From CAWEBF01 sp963807235 (GTDB taxonomy: Bacteria > Acidobacteriota > Vicinamibacteria > Vicinamibacterales > UBA2999): a DNA stretch of 64,000 bases. The stretch lies in the NCBI GenBank assembly GCA_963807235.1, contig CAWEBF010000009.1, forward strand, positions 372,001-436,000, in the 5' to 3' direction. The notes beneath the pieces are model-generated. The model ran no database searches. It was given only the letters and a program-made list of their open reading frames with translations, and had not been told where the DNA came from. Shown here one piece after another: positions 19,467 to 28,172 of the stretch. Both the position numbers and the translations under genes were made by a program. The first letter of the stretch is position 1. Every line of letters begins with the position of its first letter.

Positions 19467-20643
19467 TCACCAGGCGGCATGCCCGCCCCGGCGTACCAAC
19501 TCGCCAGGCAGCGTCATCAGGTAGCCGACGACGTCTCTGCCCGCTCATGCTGGCTGACGAAGTAGCCGAGGATCTTCACCACCTTGACGCACTTGACCGC
19601 CGGCTCGGGGCAGTCGCCCCACTCGTCCTGGCGCTTGCCGGCGGTTGAAATCGTCGGTGTCGAAGACGGAGATCGGCACGATCCGCGGGCTCTGCGGGCC
19701 GCAGCCCGGCGCGCAGCTGTTCTCCATCATCTTGGTGGTGGTGTTGAACGTCGCGTCCGGGTCGAGCGCGATGAGATCGTCCACGCCCATGTCCGGTCGG
19801 GCCCATCATCGCGCCATTCTCGAGCGGGAGGTAATCCCCGATGCTGACCTTGGTTGCCGATGCAGTCCCAGATCGCCTCACGGTAGTCGTCGCCGCCGCT
19901 GATGTAGCCGCCCTCACCGTCCGGCAACCGGACCGGCAGCATCCAGCCGGGCGTGATCGGGAGGGTGTCGCTGTTGGGGTTGTTGCCGCCCTTCAGAATC
20001 TGCTCGGCGCCGATGTCGGCCGGGATCGTCCACCCGGTTCCGGGGCTAGTAGATGTCGTGGGGATCCAGTTCCACGACGGCGCTGCCGACCTTTCTCCCA
20101 GTGGTCGTAGACGTCCGGCGTCGTGCCGAGCACTTCGAGCCACCGGTCGGCCACCGAGAACGGGCGCATGCAGTTGGTGCTGTTGGCCACCGAGACGACG
20201 GCGGTGGCCGTGGCGCGCACGCCGTGGGTGGTGATGCCGAGCACCGGGCCGAAGATCACCGGCAGGTTCGCGCTCGCGAACTCGCCGTTGCGGTAGACGT
20301 CCGCCCTGGCGCACCGCCCGACCACGCCGGTCGGGCAGGCCCAGGACATGTTGACGCCAGGAGCCTGGGCCCACACGTTGTTGGCCAGGACCGCCAGCCG
20401 CCCGCTCATGTCGGCGATGCCGTCGGCCACGGGCGGGTCGTCGAAGTCGTCGAACGCCCGCGCCAGTGCGCCCGAGAGTGCGCCGGCGTCGGCGGCGTTC
20501 TGCGCCTGCCCGCGGCTGACCCAGACGATGCCGAAGTCGAAGACGTAGACCATCATCCCCATCAACGCGAAGATCGCGATGGCGACGTGGATGAACACGG
20601 CGCCCGTCTCCGAGGCTGCGAGCCGCTGGGATGTGGATGTCAT
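19467..20643 (-). CDS. tadG: TadG-like pseudopilin/surface protein (multiple frameshifts)
   Basis: Starts 'MTSTSQRLAASETGAVFIHVAIAIFALMG', with the TadE/TadG-type N-terminal membrane helix and the following 'DFGIVWVSRGQAQNAADAGALSGALARA' of the putative Flp-pilus-assembly domain. Later pieces in other frames include 'TIPADIGAEQILKGGNNPNSDTLPITPGWMLPVRLPDG', 'ENSCAPGCGPQSPRIVPISVFDTDDFN' and 'VKCVKVVKILGYFVSQHE'. The likely end is 'DVVGYLMTLPGELVRRGG' with TGA at 19467; without that last repair the frame stops near 19500. Role: minor pilin or surface component of the Tad system. The exact number of indels is unclear. Confidence 0.75.
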
Positions 20644-20679
20644 CGTCCTGATCTCCCTGCTTGCCTTCTCTACCGCCGT

Positions 20680-22092
20680 CTACCGCGCCGCTGGCGCGTC
20701 GACCACACCGCCACCGCCGCTCAGCTGCTCGCCGACGTCATCGCCGGGAGGCAGGAAACGGCCGGGCATGGTCGGCAGCGCCGGCACGTCGTCCGGGTTC
20801 AGCGGCCGCACCAGCCGGGGCGTCACCAGCACCAGCAGTTCGGTCCGCTCCTTGCGGTCGGCCTTGCTCTTGAACAGGTTGCCGATGATCGGAATCTGGC
20901 TCAGCACGGGATCGCGGCGACGTCGTTCTGCGACTCGTTGTCGATCAGCCCCGCGATCGCGAACGACTGCCCGTCGCGCAGCTCGATATCGGTCTCGGCG
21001 CGCCGGGTCGTCAGCGCCGGAATGCGGAAGCCCTCCAGCAGGATGCCGTTGTTGAAGTCCAGCGAGCTGACCTCCGGCTTGACGTGCAGGCGGATGAGGT
21101 CGCCGGCAATCGTCGGCTTGAACGTCAGGCGGACGCCGAACTCCTTGAACTGGACCGTCACCGAGTTGTTGCTGGCCCTGAGACGATCGGCACCGGGAAC
21201 TCGCCGCCCGGCGAGGAAGCTCGCCTCCTGGCCGTTGTAGGCAATCAGGTTCGGTTCGGCCAGGCTCTGGAAGTAGCCGGTCTGCTTCAAGCGCCTTCAG
21301 CAGCCCGCCGACGTTGTGGCTGGTGTTGAACAGGAACAGGTTGAGGAAGTCACTGAAGACCAGGCCTTCCTGATTGTCGAAGTCGGGCGCCGGGAACTGC
21401 TGCGTCGTGCTGCGGCCGACCCAGTCCTTGAAGCCGTTGATGCCGGTGAAGAACGCCGCGCCGACCTCCATCAGCGCCCGGCGGTTGACCTCGGCGAAGC
21501 GCACCTGCAGCATCACCTGCTGCGCGTCGGTGGCCCCCGGCACGGTCAGCATGTTGATGACGTTGCCCTTGGGCGTCGCGGCCTGGGCCACCTCGGCGAC
21601 GCGCAGCATCACCTGCGTGCTGGACACCCGTCCCGACAGCACCACGGCATCGCCGTTGAGCGCCACCTGGATGTCCTCCCGAGGAAACAGCTGCTGCAGC
21701 TGCTGCTCGAGCGCCGGCACCGGCTGCTGGACCACCAGGTCGTGCTGGGTGCGCCGATCGGCGCCCCAGATGATCAGGCTGATGGTGCCGGGCGCCTTGC
21801 CGTCGATCAGCACCTCGCGGGGCTGCACGACGAGGGCGTCGGCGATGGCTGGATTGGTGACAGCAATCCGCGTGATGTCGAAGTCCGTGGTCAGCACGGT
21901 CGACCGCCCCGTCGTCAGGAGCACCCGCGAATCGACCCCCGGCGGGAGCGGCGCCTGCGGTGTCTGCGGTGCCTGGGCCGCGAGCGGCGACTCCCAGGGC
22001 GCCGCCACGACAACGGCAAGCCCCAAAGCGAACGTGAGCGCGAGACGGAGCGATTTCATCAGTGACCTCATGACAGACTGCTGCTTCCTCAT
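20680..22092 (-). CDS. cpaC: Tad pilus outer-membrane secretin CpaC/RcpA (frameshifted internally)
   Basis: 470 residues. A signal peptide is followed by an N-domain 'VLTTDFDITRIAVTNPAIADALVVQPREVLIDGKAPG' and a BON-like 'VALNGDAVVLSGRVSSTQVMLRVAEVA'. The secretin core is partly in another frame: 'GYFQSLAEPNLIAYNGQEASFLAG', 'NNSVTVQFKEFGVRLTFKP' and 'VLSQIPIIGNLFKSKADRKERTELLVLVTPRLVRPL'. Breaks near 21292, 21190 and 20908 restore the original frame, so the gene looks open throughout although its middle is misread; the last break is best explained by a missing G. It forms the outer-membrane channel for the pilus. Confidence 0.88.
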   Translation of the reverse strand: MRKQQSVMRSLMKSLRLALTFALGLAVVVAAPWESPLAAQAPQTPQAPLPPGVDSRVLLTTGRSTVLTTDFDITRIAVTNPAIADALVVQPREVLIDGKAPGTISLIIWGADRRTQHDLVVQQPVPALEQQLQQLFPREDIQVALNGDAVVLSGRVSSTQVMLRVAEVAQAATPKGNVINMLTVPGATDAQQVMLQVRFAEVNRRALMEVGAAFFTGINGFKDWVGRSTTQQFPAPDFDNQEGLVFSDFLNLFLFNTSHNVGGLLKALEADRLLPEPGRTEPDCLQRPGGELPRRAASSRCRSSQGQQQLGDGPVQGVRRPPDVQADDCRRPHPPARQAGGQLAGLQQRHPAGGLPHSGADDPARRDRYRAARRAVVRDRGADRQRVAERRRRDPVLSQIPIIGNLFKSKADRKERTELLVLVTPRLVRPLNPDDVPALPTMPGRFLPPGDDVGEQLSGGGGVVDAPAAR

Positions 22093-22093
22093 C

Positions 22094-22972
22094 TCAACGG
22101 ACGGTTTCTTCGACGCGCTTGGCGGCGCGGATCGTTTCCACGATGTAGATCTTCACGCTTGGCGCCGGAGCGGGAGCCGGCTGCACCGCCGCGGTGGCGG
22201 GCCGGGCCGCGCGACGCACGGGCGCCGGCGCCGGCGGCGCGCACGCCGCCGCGTCCAGCTCATCAGCGCGTCCAGCTGCACGCCCGGGGTGTCGGTCGGC
22301 GCGACGTCCAACGGGTTGCGAAGCGCCAGCGAGATCTTGCCTTCCGACGCCGCGAGCGCGATCCGCTCGGCGTCCTCGGGCGACACCGCCAGCGTCACCA
22401 CCGTCGTCGGCTGCGGCTCGCCCTTGAGTCCCTGCTCCTGGTCGTAGCGGGTACCGGCCGTCAGCACCAGCACGTTGCTGATCGCCGTGCGCGACATCGG
22501 CTTCGTCGGCGTTGCCACGACCCCTGACGGTGACCACCAGGTCCACGCGCGTCCCGGGCACGACGAACCCGGCGACGCCAATCACTTCGTCCACCTTCAC
22601 CGACATCGCCCGCATTCCCGGCGGGATCGACGGCGGCAGGCCAGCGCCCGATTCGAGCGGCGCCAGCTTGCTCTCGGTGATGGGCTCGTTTTCGACCAGC
22701 CCGGCGACCAGGCCTCTGTCCACGACGCTTTCGATCTTGTCGAAGGCTCCGGTCAGCGGGCTGCTGGCCGGCCACGCCACCATCTTCAGGTCCTTGGCCG
22801 CGAGCCGCGTGCCGGTGGGCAGCCGGTTGACCGCCACCACCACCTGCAGGCTGGCAACTTCGACCTCTCGAACCGGGATGCGGCGGACGGCGGCGTAAAC
22901 CGCGAGCGTGGCGACGGTCGCCATCACGGTGGCAACGGCGATAACCAGGATCGTGCGTGTGGTGCGGCTCAT
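22094..22972 (-). CDS. cpaB: Pilus assembly protein CpaB/RcpC (frameshifted)
   Basis: About 292 residues. N-terminal membrane helix 'TRTILVIAVATVMATVATLAVYAAV', then an SAF domain 'VVVAVNRLPTGTRLAAKDLKMVAWP', and the RcpC region 'GMRAMSVKVDEVIGVAGFVVPGTRVDLVVTV'. Another frame carries 'TAISNVLVLTAGTRYDQEQG' and 'TTVVTLAVSPEDAERIALAASEGKISLALRNP'; the ending 'VKIYIVETIRAAKRVEETVR' is back in the first frame. The ATG at 22972 is preferred over one at 22987 because AGGAG lies eight bases before it. It is periplasmic, anchored in the inner membrane, and probably contacts the secretin. Confidence 0.86.
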   Translation of the reverse strand: MSRTTRTILVIAVATVMATVATLAVYAAVRRIPVREVEVASLQVVVAVNRLPTGTRLAAKDLKMVAWPASSPLTGAFDKIESVVDRGLVAGLVENEPITESKLAPLESGAGLPPSIPPGMRAMSVKVDEVIGVAGFVVPGTRVDLVVTVRGRGNADEADVAHGDQQRAGADGRYPLRPGAGTQGRAAADDGGDAGGVARGRRADRARGVGRQDLAGASQPVGRRADRHPGRAAGRADELDAAACAPPAPAPVRRAARPATAAVQPAPAPAPSVKIYIVETIRAAKRVEETVR

Positions 22973-23015
22973 GTCGAAGCTCCTCATACAACCAAGAACA
23001 ACTGCAACTCTCGTC

Positions 23016-23487
23016 CTACGGCGCCGCGCACGTGAGCGCGGCCCCTTCGTAGCGCATCATGGCGGTGGCATTCAGCGAGACCGACGTCAGGCTGGTGCTG
23101 CCGAAGTAGCCGACCAGGGCGCCGACCATGAAGAAGTCGTGCGGATACGAAACCGTGGCGCCGGTCATCGTGATGCACGTGCCGCCGCCGACGTCCACGC
23201 CTGCCGGCGCCACCACCGAGATGGTGGGCGCGTCCGGGTCGAGGCCGGCGTCGGACAGGTATTGCTTGACGCGGTTCTCGACGTCGGGCGTCGGGGTAGC
23301 CATGCAGAATCGCCACGCGCGCGCCCTCTCGAGCCGCGTTGGTGACCCCCTCGTAGCGCCAGAACAGCAGGCCGAAGTCGAGAATGCCCAGCACCGCGAG
23401 TAGCAGCAGGGGCAGGACCAGCGCAGCCTCGATCAGCTGTGCTCCCCGTTCATCGCTCGCTTTCCGCAGGCGTCTCAGTGCAGCCAT
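23016..23487 (-). CDS. tadE: TadE-like minor pilin (frameshifted near 23305)
   Basis: About 156 residues after removing one C near 23305. The start 'MAALRRLRKASDERGAQLIEAALVLPLLLLAVLGILDFG' has the prepilin-like Glu followed by a long hydrophobic helix, as in the TadE domain. The remainder 'TPDVENRVKQYLSDAGLDPDAPTISVV' and 'GGGTCITMTGATVSYPHDFFMVGALVG' is the usual exported beta-rich portion. Its ATG overlaps the end of the cpaA gene by 13 bases. Processed by the neighbouring prepilin peptidase and built into or around the Flp pilus. Confidence 0.83.
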
Positions 23488-23987
23488 GTCATCACCATCG
23501 TTCCGCACAGGATGGGCAGTGCGTATGCCAGCTTGGGGGCGGTGCTCTGGTCCAACGTCAACTCGGGCATGACCGTCACACCCTGCACCCGCCAGTAGGC
23601 GAACAGCCGTCCGATGTTGACGAACGCCGTGCGCAGATATTTGTTGTTCAGTGCCATCGACAGCGCCAGGACTCCGCCGATGACTCCCGCATACAGGGCA
23701 ACCCAGATCACGTCGGTCGGACCGACCCATGCGCCCAGCGCGGCGAGCAACTTGACGTCGCCGCCTCCGAGGCCGCGCAGCGCAAATGGCACAAAGAAGA
23801 TCGCGAGGCCGGCAATCCAGCCGGCGCTGCTGTTCATCGCCCCCTCGGGGCCACCCGTCCACGCCCCGAAGGCCATCCCCAGCGCGGCGACGGAGAACGT
23901 CAGGAAATTCGGAATGCGTCTGGTCTTCAGATCGATCGCACACGCGACGGTGGCAACGATCACGGCAACGAGATGGGTGGGGCTCAT
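23475..23987 (-). CDS. cpaA: Prepilin peptidase CpaA/TadV (A24 family)
   Basis: 170 residues with no frameshift. A polytopic inner-membrane aspartic protease that cleaves the Flp pilin leader and the TadE/TadG pseudopilins. The two catalytic aspartates are visible: 'IDLKTRRIPN' near residue 20 and 'GGGDVKLLAALGAW' near residue 75. The short form without an N-terminal methylase domain is normal in Tad loci. The ATG at 23987 overlaps the stop of the upstream Flp pilin gene as ATGA, indicating translational coupling. Confidence 0.92.
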   Translation of the reverse strand: MSPTHLVAVIVATVACAIDLKTRRIPNFLTFSVAALGMAFGAWTGGPEGAMNSSAGWIAGLAIFFVPFALRGLGGGDVKLLAALGAWVGPTDVIWVALYAGVIGGVLALSMALNNKYLRTAFVNIGRLFAYWRVQGVTVMPELTLDQSTAPKLAYALPILCGTMVMTWLH

Positions 23988-24214
23988 GGTGCGCACCCAC
24001 CCGGATCGCACGGCTGCCAGTCGGCTTGAATGGCAGCGTTGTCGGCAGCGTAGCCGGAACTCAGCTGGCTGACGATCGTGGGGAACGACAGGATGCCCGC
24101 CAGGCCGATGAACACCGCCAGCAGGGCGTACTCCAGCAGTTCCTGCCCGGACTCGTCCTCGCGCAGCGACCGCCATACCCTGGCCGTGATCAACGCCCGT
24201 AACGTTCTGCCCAT
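23984..24214 (-). CDS. flp: Flp family type IVb pilin
   Basis: 76 residues, intact. A basic leader ('MGRTLRALITARVWRSLREDESG') ends at the processing Gly; the mature pilin starts 'QELLEYALLAVFIGLAGILSF', the standard Flp motif with Glu at +2 and +5-type positions and Tyr following. The C-terminal portion 'PCDPGGCAP' contains two cysteines, possibly a disulphide loop. This and the gene at 24326 are likely the structural subunits of the Tad fibre. Confidence 0.88.
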   Translation of the reverse strand: MGRTLRALITARVWRSLREDESGQELLEYALLAVFIGLAGILSFPTIVSQLSSGYAADNAAIQADWQPCDPGGCAP

Positions 24215-24325
24215 CGTCGTTCCCCTTTGCTCACGCTCGCCTTCGATGTTTCTCGAATCTGAGCGGCAGCGGGACGCTGCCGCTCAGACTCGATGCTACT
24301 GCGCGCATGGCGCAGCCCCGCACGC

Positions 24326-24500
24326 TTACGGCGCCGGGGTCAGGTCGGCCGCGAGCTGGCTGAAATAGCCCGCCACGATCGGTCCGATCGTGACCAATGG
24401 CCGTAATGCAACCCAGGGTGATGATGCCGATCAGCAGGCCGTATTCGATCAAGTCCTGGCCCTGCTCGTCGCGAACCAACTGCATGAGAAGCTTCTTCAC
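24326..24500 (-). CDS. flp: Flp family type IVb pilin (frameshifted near 24395)
   Basis: About 57 residues after removing one G near 24395. GTG start at 24500, preceded by GGAGA. The leader 'KKLLMQLVRDEQG' is followed by 'QDLIEYGLLIGIITLGCITAI', then 'VTIGPIVAGYFSQLAADLTPAP' and TAA at 24326. Length and motif are those of a classical Flp pilin, and the uncorrected frame would run into an unrelated Arg/Ser-rich tail, which supports an indel. It is the first gene of the minus-strand Tad run. Confidence 0.83.
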
Positions 24501-24601
24501 GGTTACGTCTCCAATGTGAGTGCGTTCAGTCGCCTCGAGCTGCCGGCGGCCGCACTCGAACCCGCCGGTCATTTCCAGGTCGACTCGCGCGTCAACCGTG
24601 T

Positions 24602-25282
24602 TCAACTGTCAGCACCAACACGGCCCTGGGACCGCGCGGCGCAGGCCTCTCGGCGGCTCGTGCCAGAAACTCCAAGGCATCCGTCTGTGCGCTCGACGCC
24701 AGATGCCGAAGCGCCCGCCGCGAGGAACCCAAGCGTCAGGAACTGCGCCCCGGCCTGATAGACCCCGCTGCGGCCCGCAATGGAGGCCACTCGCGAGATC
24801 CGCAGCGTCTCCCGGTATCGCCGGCCATCCACCGTGAGGTGGAGCGTGCCAACAGCTCCCTCAGTCAGCCGAACACGCGATTCCAGCAGGCACCCGGTCG
24901 CGCTGAGATCGAGCACGCGAACCGCCACTCGCCCGACGATCACGCCGGTCGTGCAGCGGGGTTCCACGTGCAGTCGCTCGTTGCCCATCAGACGTCGCCT
25001 CTGCGCCTTCCGCGCGACGACTTGCAGCCGAATCCGGTGTTGGATGAGACCGTCCATCAGTGCCGGCGTCCGTTCCAGTGCGCGGGCGACTACGGCCTTG
25101 GAGGTGCCATCCGTGTAGTGCAACCAGACCTTCAACTCCTCGCCCTTGGGGACGCTGACCGACGACAGCACCACCAGTTCGGCGTCCGACACCCGCTCCA
25201 CGCGGACGTCCTGGCTCACGTGAAGCAGGCCCTCGGCGTCCTCTCGAATCGCTACTCGTGGTGTTTTCCGGCGGTCGGCCAT
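24602..25282 (-). CDS. PilZ-domain-like protein
   Basis: 226 residues, start MADRRKTPRVAIREDAEG. A second segment 'RLHVEPRCTTGVIVGRVAVRVLDLSATGCLLESRVRLTEG' has the PilZ layout: arginines before a beta-strand and 'DLSATGC' in place of the (D/N)xSxxG motif. The RxxxR element is degenerate, so c-di-GMP binding is possible but unproven. The final 25 residues are low-complexity. Position directly upstream of the Flp pilin suggests that it links second-messenger control to Tad pilus expression or activity, by analogy with other pilus systems. Confidence 0.68.
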   Translation of the reverse strand: MADRRKTPRVAIREDAEGLLHVSQDVRVERVSDAELVVLSSVSVPKGEELKVWLHYTDGTSKAVVARALERTPALMDGLIQHRIRLQVVARKAQRRRLMGNERLHVEPRCTTGVIVGRVAVRVLDLSATGCLLESRVRLTEGAVGTLHLTVDGRRYRETLRISRVASIAGRSGVYQAGAQFLTLGFLAAGASASGVERTDGCLGVSGTSRREACAARSQGRVGADS

Positions 25283-25364
25283 TTCGCTCCCAGCTGTTGC
25301 GGCGGGGTGTGCCCACGCCGTGTCCGGCGTGAACAAGAGCAAGCGACGTGCTCGCCTTCGAAAT

Positions 25365-25486
25365 GTCTGCCAGGAGGCAGACCGGGTCGGTTTGGCTGGG
25401 AAAACAGCGTGTTCTCGCGGGAGGAGCAGCGGCGGGCTTGCGCAAGAGGCTTCTCGTGGGCAGACCCGCGTCTGCCTGGGGGCAGA
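25365..25486. promoter_or_regulatory. Cluster of GTCTGCC/GGCAGAC inverted repeats upstream of the PilZ gene
   Basis: GTCTGCC-AGGA-GGCAGAC at 25365-25382 and GGCAGAC-CCGC-GTCTGCC at 25459-25476 are perfect inverted repeats in opposite order, followed by another GGCAGA at about 25481. They lie 80-200 bases before the PilZ start, in a stretch of about 355 bases (25283-25637) where I see no gene. An operator for the pilus locus is possible; structured RNA is an alternative. No promoter hexamers could be assigned. Confidence 0.4.
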
Positions 25487-25637
25487 TGATGCGGCGGTTA
25501 CGCGGAGGCAGCGTTGGGCGGCCTGGCCAGTCCACCGTTAGCGACTTGGGCACCGCGGAGGCGGGACGAATGTCTGTGTGGGCCACGCCGCCGCTTGCGG
25601 CCAGGCCAAGGGCAATAGTGACCGGAGATCCGTCCGC

Positions 25638-25835
25638 TCAGTGACTGAGCGGGCTCTTGAGCACCGATACCAGGTCCGAATACTGGTCGGTCCAGACCCG
25701 GCCGCCGGAGCTCGCCACGGTCGGCGCCCAGCGCGGGTCCGACGGCAGCGGACCCCAGCGCTCGCGCCGCCTGGTGGCCAGAAGCCATTCCGAGGATGAG
25801 CGGCCTGCTAGGTCCGGCTGTGTCACGACGTGCAT
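25638..25835 (-). pseudogene. Possible C-terminal remnant of a membrane spermidine-synthase-like protein
   Basis: A 65-residue frame with 'LLATRRRERWGPLPSDPRWAPTVASSGGRVWTDQYSDLVSVLK'. The 'DPRW...WTD-YS-LLSVL' ending is what I expect at the C-terminus of fused MFS/spermidine-synthase proteins. No catalytic domain lies upstream: an in-frame TAG directly precedes the ATG and the next gene on this strand stops at 25912. So it is either a truncated relic or a small unrelated gene. The identification is from memory of the family's ending and is tentative. Confidence 0.35.
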
Positions 25836-25845
25836 CTATGCTAAA

Positions 25846-25864
25846 CGGACCAGAGCGCGGTCCG
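25846..25864 (-). terminator. Hairpin downstream of the TPR-gluzincin gene
   Basis: On the minus strand CGGACC-GCGCTCT-GGTCCG is followed by TTTAGC. The six-pair GC stem with a short T run lies 48 bases after the stop at 25912 and could end that transcript. The T run is short, so it may be weak. Confidence 0.4.
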
Positions 25865-25911
25865 CGAACAACAGCCCAAGCCCTGAGCCGCGTATCATGC
25901 GCGCCATTGTC

Positions 25912-27021
25912 TCAATCCACTGTCGACACGAAGGCTTCGAGGGTCGTGCCCACCGAGTCGTGAAACGCCTCGGGGAACGGAAGCCCACGACCGATGGTGC
26001 GCAACAACCGGACGACAGCGACGGCGCCGTGCCGGTCGAGCAACGCGTGCACGACGCGAGTGCTCGTCGCGTAGGCGGCGCGAGCCTCCGCCGGCATCAA
26101 GGTGCGGAATCCTCGAGGGAGTTCCAACAGCGGCAGCGATGGGGTCGCGACCTGCACTTCTTCCGTCCACTCGGCGCCGTCGGGCTCGAGGGCAGTGGCC
26201 AGGCCCTCGTTCAGCCATGCGGGCACCGTTGGACCGGCGATAGCTGCCACGATGGCGTGCACCAGCTCGTGCTCCAACACTCGGTGGAGGTCCTCTGCCG
26301 ATGGCGATGTGCCTCCCAGTGGCACCTTGATCCGACCATCGTAGATGCCGACGGCCCACGCCGGCAGATTGGTCACGGCTTTGAATTGGTCTGGCGAATA
26401 GAGCACGACTTCCACCCTGCGAAGAGTGGAGACAGACAGCTCCCTGCGGAGACGCTCGTGCGCCGCTTCCAGCACTGCGAGCGCCCGATGGGCCAAGGCG
26501 TCGTCAGGGGGGAGGTACCTGACCTCGAAATGCTCCCCCTGCAGGCTGTGAAATGGCGCTTCGGCCGAGACCTCGCGCCGCCATCGAGACAACGCCTCGA
26601 CGAGCTCTGGGTGAGTCGGTGCGTGCAGGAGCGCCCGCTCGTAGGCCGCAATCGCCTGCCCCACACGTCCCTCGCGGTAAAGGGCCTGGCCGAGCAGGAT
26701 AGACGCGTCGGTCAGGGCGGGATCGATGGCCAGGGCCTTCTCGAACGGCATCTGGGCGTGCCCGTTCAAGCCCCGCATCAACGCCGCCACGCCCGCACCA
26801 AACCACAGCGCCGCGTCCGCAGGCCTCACTTTGGCAGCAGCCTCGAACAGGTCGGCAGCGTCGCCGTATCTGTGCTCCTCGAGGGCTCGCCACGCGTTGG
26901 CGTGTTGCAAACCGTGCAGCTGGGAGGCGGACTGCGCCCACACGGCTCGGGGCATGATCACGCTGGCAAGGACCAGCGCCAGCGACAGCCGCGAGAACGC
27001 CTTGCGGGAACGCGGCACCAT
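25912..27021 (-). CDS. Secreted TPR protein fused to a gluzincin (peptidase MA-like) domain
   Basis: 369 residues with a signal peptide (residues 1-30). Residues about 40-145 hold two to three TPR units ('LEEHRYGDAADLFEAAAKVRPADAALW', 'ILLGQALYREGRVGQAIAAYERALLHAP'). The metallopeptidase part has HELVH at 251-255 and 'WLNEGLA' at 269-275, with the third zinc ligand expected in NEGLA. Paralogue of the shorter gene at 9776-10528, sharing 'LPAWAVGIYDGRIKVP'. The ATG at 27021 starts at the signal peptide and is 14 bases after the stop of the CpaE-like gene. Probably acts in the periplasm or at the surface; no substrate can be inferred. Confidence 0.82.
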   Translation of the reverse strand: MVPRSRKAFSRLSLALVLASVIMPRAVWAQSASQLHGLQHANAWRALEEHRYGDAADLFEAAAKVRPADAALWFGAGVAALMRGLNGHAQMPFEKALAIDPALTDASILLGQALYREGRVGQAIAAYERALLHAPTHPELVEALSRWRREVSAEAPFHSLQGEHFEVRYLPPDDALAHRALAVLEAAHERLRRELSVSTLRRVEVVLYSPDQFKAVTNLPAWAVGIYDGRIKVPLGGTSPSAEDLHRVLEHELVHAIVAAIAGPTVPAWLNEGLATALEPDGAEWTEEVQVATPSLPLLELPRGFRTLMPAEARAAYATSTRVVHALLDRHGAVAVVRLLRTIGRGLPFPEAFHDSVGTTLEAFVSTVD

Positions 27022-27035
27022 CACCTCGGCGCCTT

Positions 27036-28172
27036 CTACACCCGGCGCCACGACAGCCGGCCTAGAAGGCCGCCCATCTGCCTGGCGGTGGGAACCGTGC
27101 TGGTGAGCTCCGCGGCGAGGCCTTTGATTGCCGCCGCAAGCTTGCCGTCTTGCAGGGTGAAGGGCCTGCCGGCGTTGATTGCCTCGACCGCCACTCGATA
27201 ATCGTTCGGCAGCGTCCACGCGACCGGCTCCCTCGTCACCATGGCGACGTCCTGCGCCGAAACGGAGGCGTCCTTGTCGTAGCGATTGATCACGACTCGA
27301 AAGCGTTGCGATCCGAAGCGCTGCCGCAACGTAGACGCCGTCGCGGCCGCGGCCTGCACTGCCGACAGGTCCTGGGTGGTCACGAGCAGGATGGCGGTGG
27401 CGCGGTCAAGCGCCTCCATCGCGGCGCTGTCGCGACGCGGAACATCCACCACGGTCACCTGGTAGCGGCGGGCGGCGAAATCCAAGAGCGCCTGGATCGC
27501 CGGCGTGCCGACCTCCACTGGATGGAGCCTCGTCGACGAAGTCAACAGGTGGACTCCGGCGCTGGACTTTTCGACCAGGCCGGCGAGAAAGGCCTCGTCC
27601 GCCCGATGCAGGTTCTCGAGCGCGGCCAGAACGGACAGCTTGGCTTTGGCGCCAAGGAACACCGAGACGTCACCGCCCGTAATGTGCAGATCGATCAGCA
27701 GGGGCGGAGACGCCGCCTGTTGAGCGATGGCGGTCGCAGTGTTGACGGCGATTGTCGTCGCGCCGACGCCGCCTTTCGCCCCCACGACAGCGACGACTCG
27801 CCCGGCTCCCCGGCTCACATCCGCTTCAACCAGGCTCCCCATCCGATACACTGCCCTGTTCAACGCGGCTGCCGTTACCGGCTCCGGGAGGCAATCCCGA
27901 ACGCCGGCCTGGACGATGTCGGGGATGACGGTGTGGTCGAGCGCCTTGACCAGAAGCAGCACGGCCACCGTGGGCTTGTCGCTCAGGAACCCCTGAGCCC
28001 ATCGCATCAGGCGCGGCTGCCGCCGTCCATCCAGTACCAGCACGATGGGAAATTCGGCGGTTCTTACCAGCCTGCGCGCCTCGTCCTCGGTGACGCGGGC
28101 GGCATCCAGCCGGGCCTCCTCGAACAGCGCCGCCAGTCCCGGGTCGTCCGAAACGTACACGAACCTGGTCAT
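27036..28172 (-). CDS. CpaE/TadZ-like ATPase, second copy
   Basis: 378 residues, intact. An N-terminal receiver-like domain ('TRFVYVSDDPGLAALFEEARL... DIVQAGVRDCLPEPV') precedes a MinD/ParA ATPase: 'VVGAKGGVGATTIAVNTA', 'LIDLHITGGDVSVFLG' and 'VTVVDVPRRDSAAMEALDRATAILLVTTQD'. It is clearly related to the copy at 18272-19424 and lets the damaged copy be aligned. It would position the pilus machine or partition some envelope complex. The next gene, the TPR-gluzincin, starts 14 bases downstream, so these two form an operon. Confidence 0.88.
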   Translation of the reverse strand: MTRFVYVSDDPGLAALFEEARLDAARVTEDEARRLVRTAEFPIVLVLDGRRQPRLMRWAQGFLSDKPTVAVLLLVKALDHTVIPDIVQAGVRDCLPEPVTAAALNRAVYRMGSLVEADVSRGAGRVVAVVGAKGGVGATTIAVNTATAIAQQAASPPLLIDLHITGGDVSVFLGAKAKLSVLAALENLHRADEAFLAGLVEKSSAGVHLLTSSTRLHPVEVGTPAIQALLDFAARRYQVTVVDVPRRDSAAMEALDRATAILLVTTQDLSAVQAAAATASTLRQRFGSQRFRVVINRYDKDASVSAQDVAMVTREPVAWTLPNDYRVAVEAINAGRPFTLQDGKLAAAIKGLAAELTSTVPTARQMGGLLGRLSWRRV

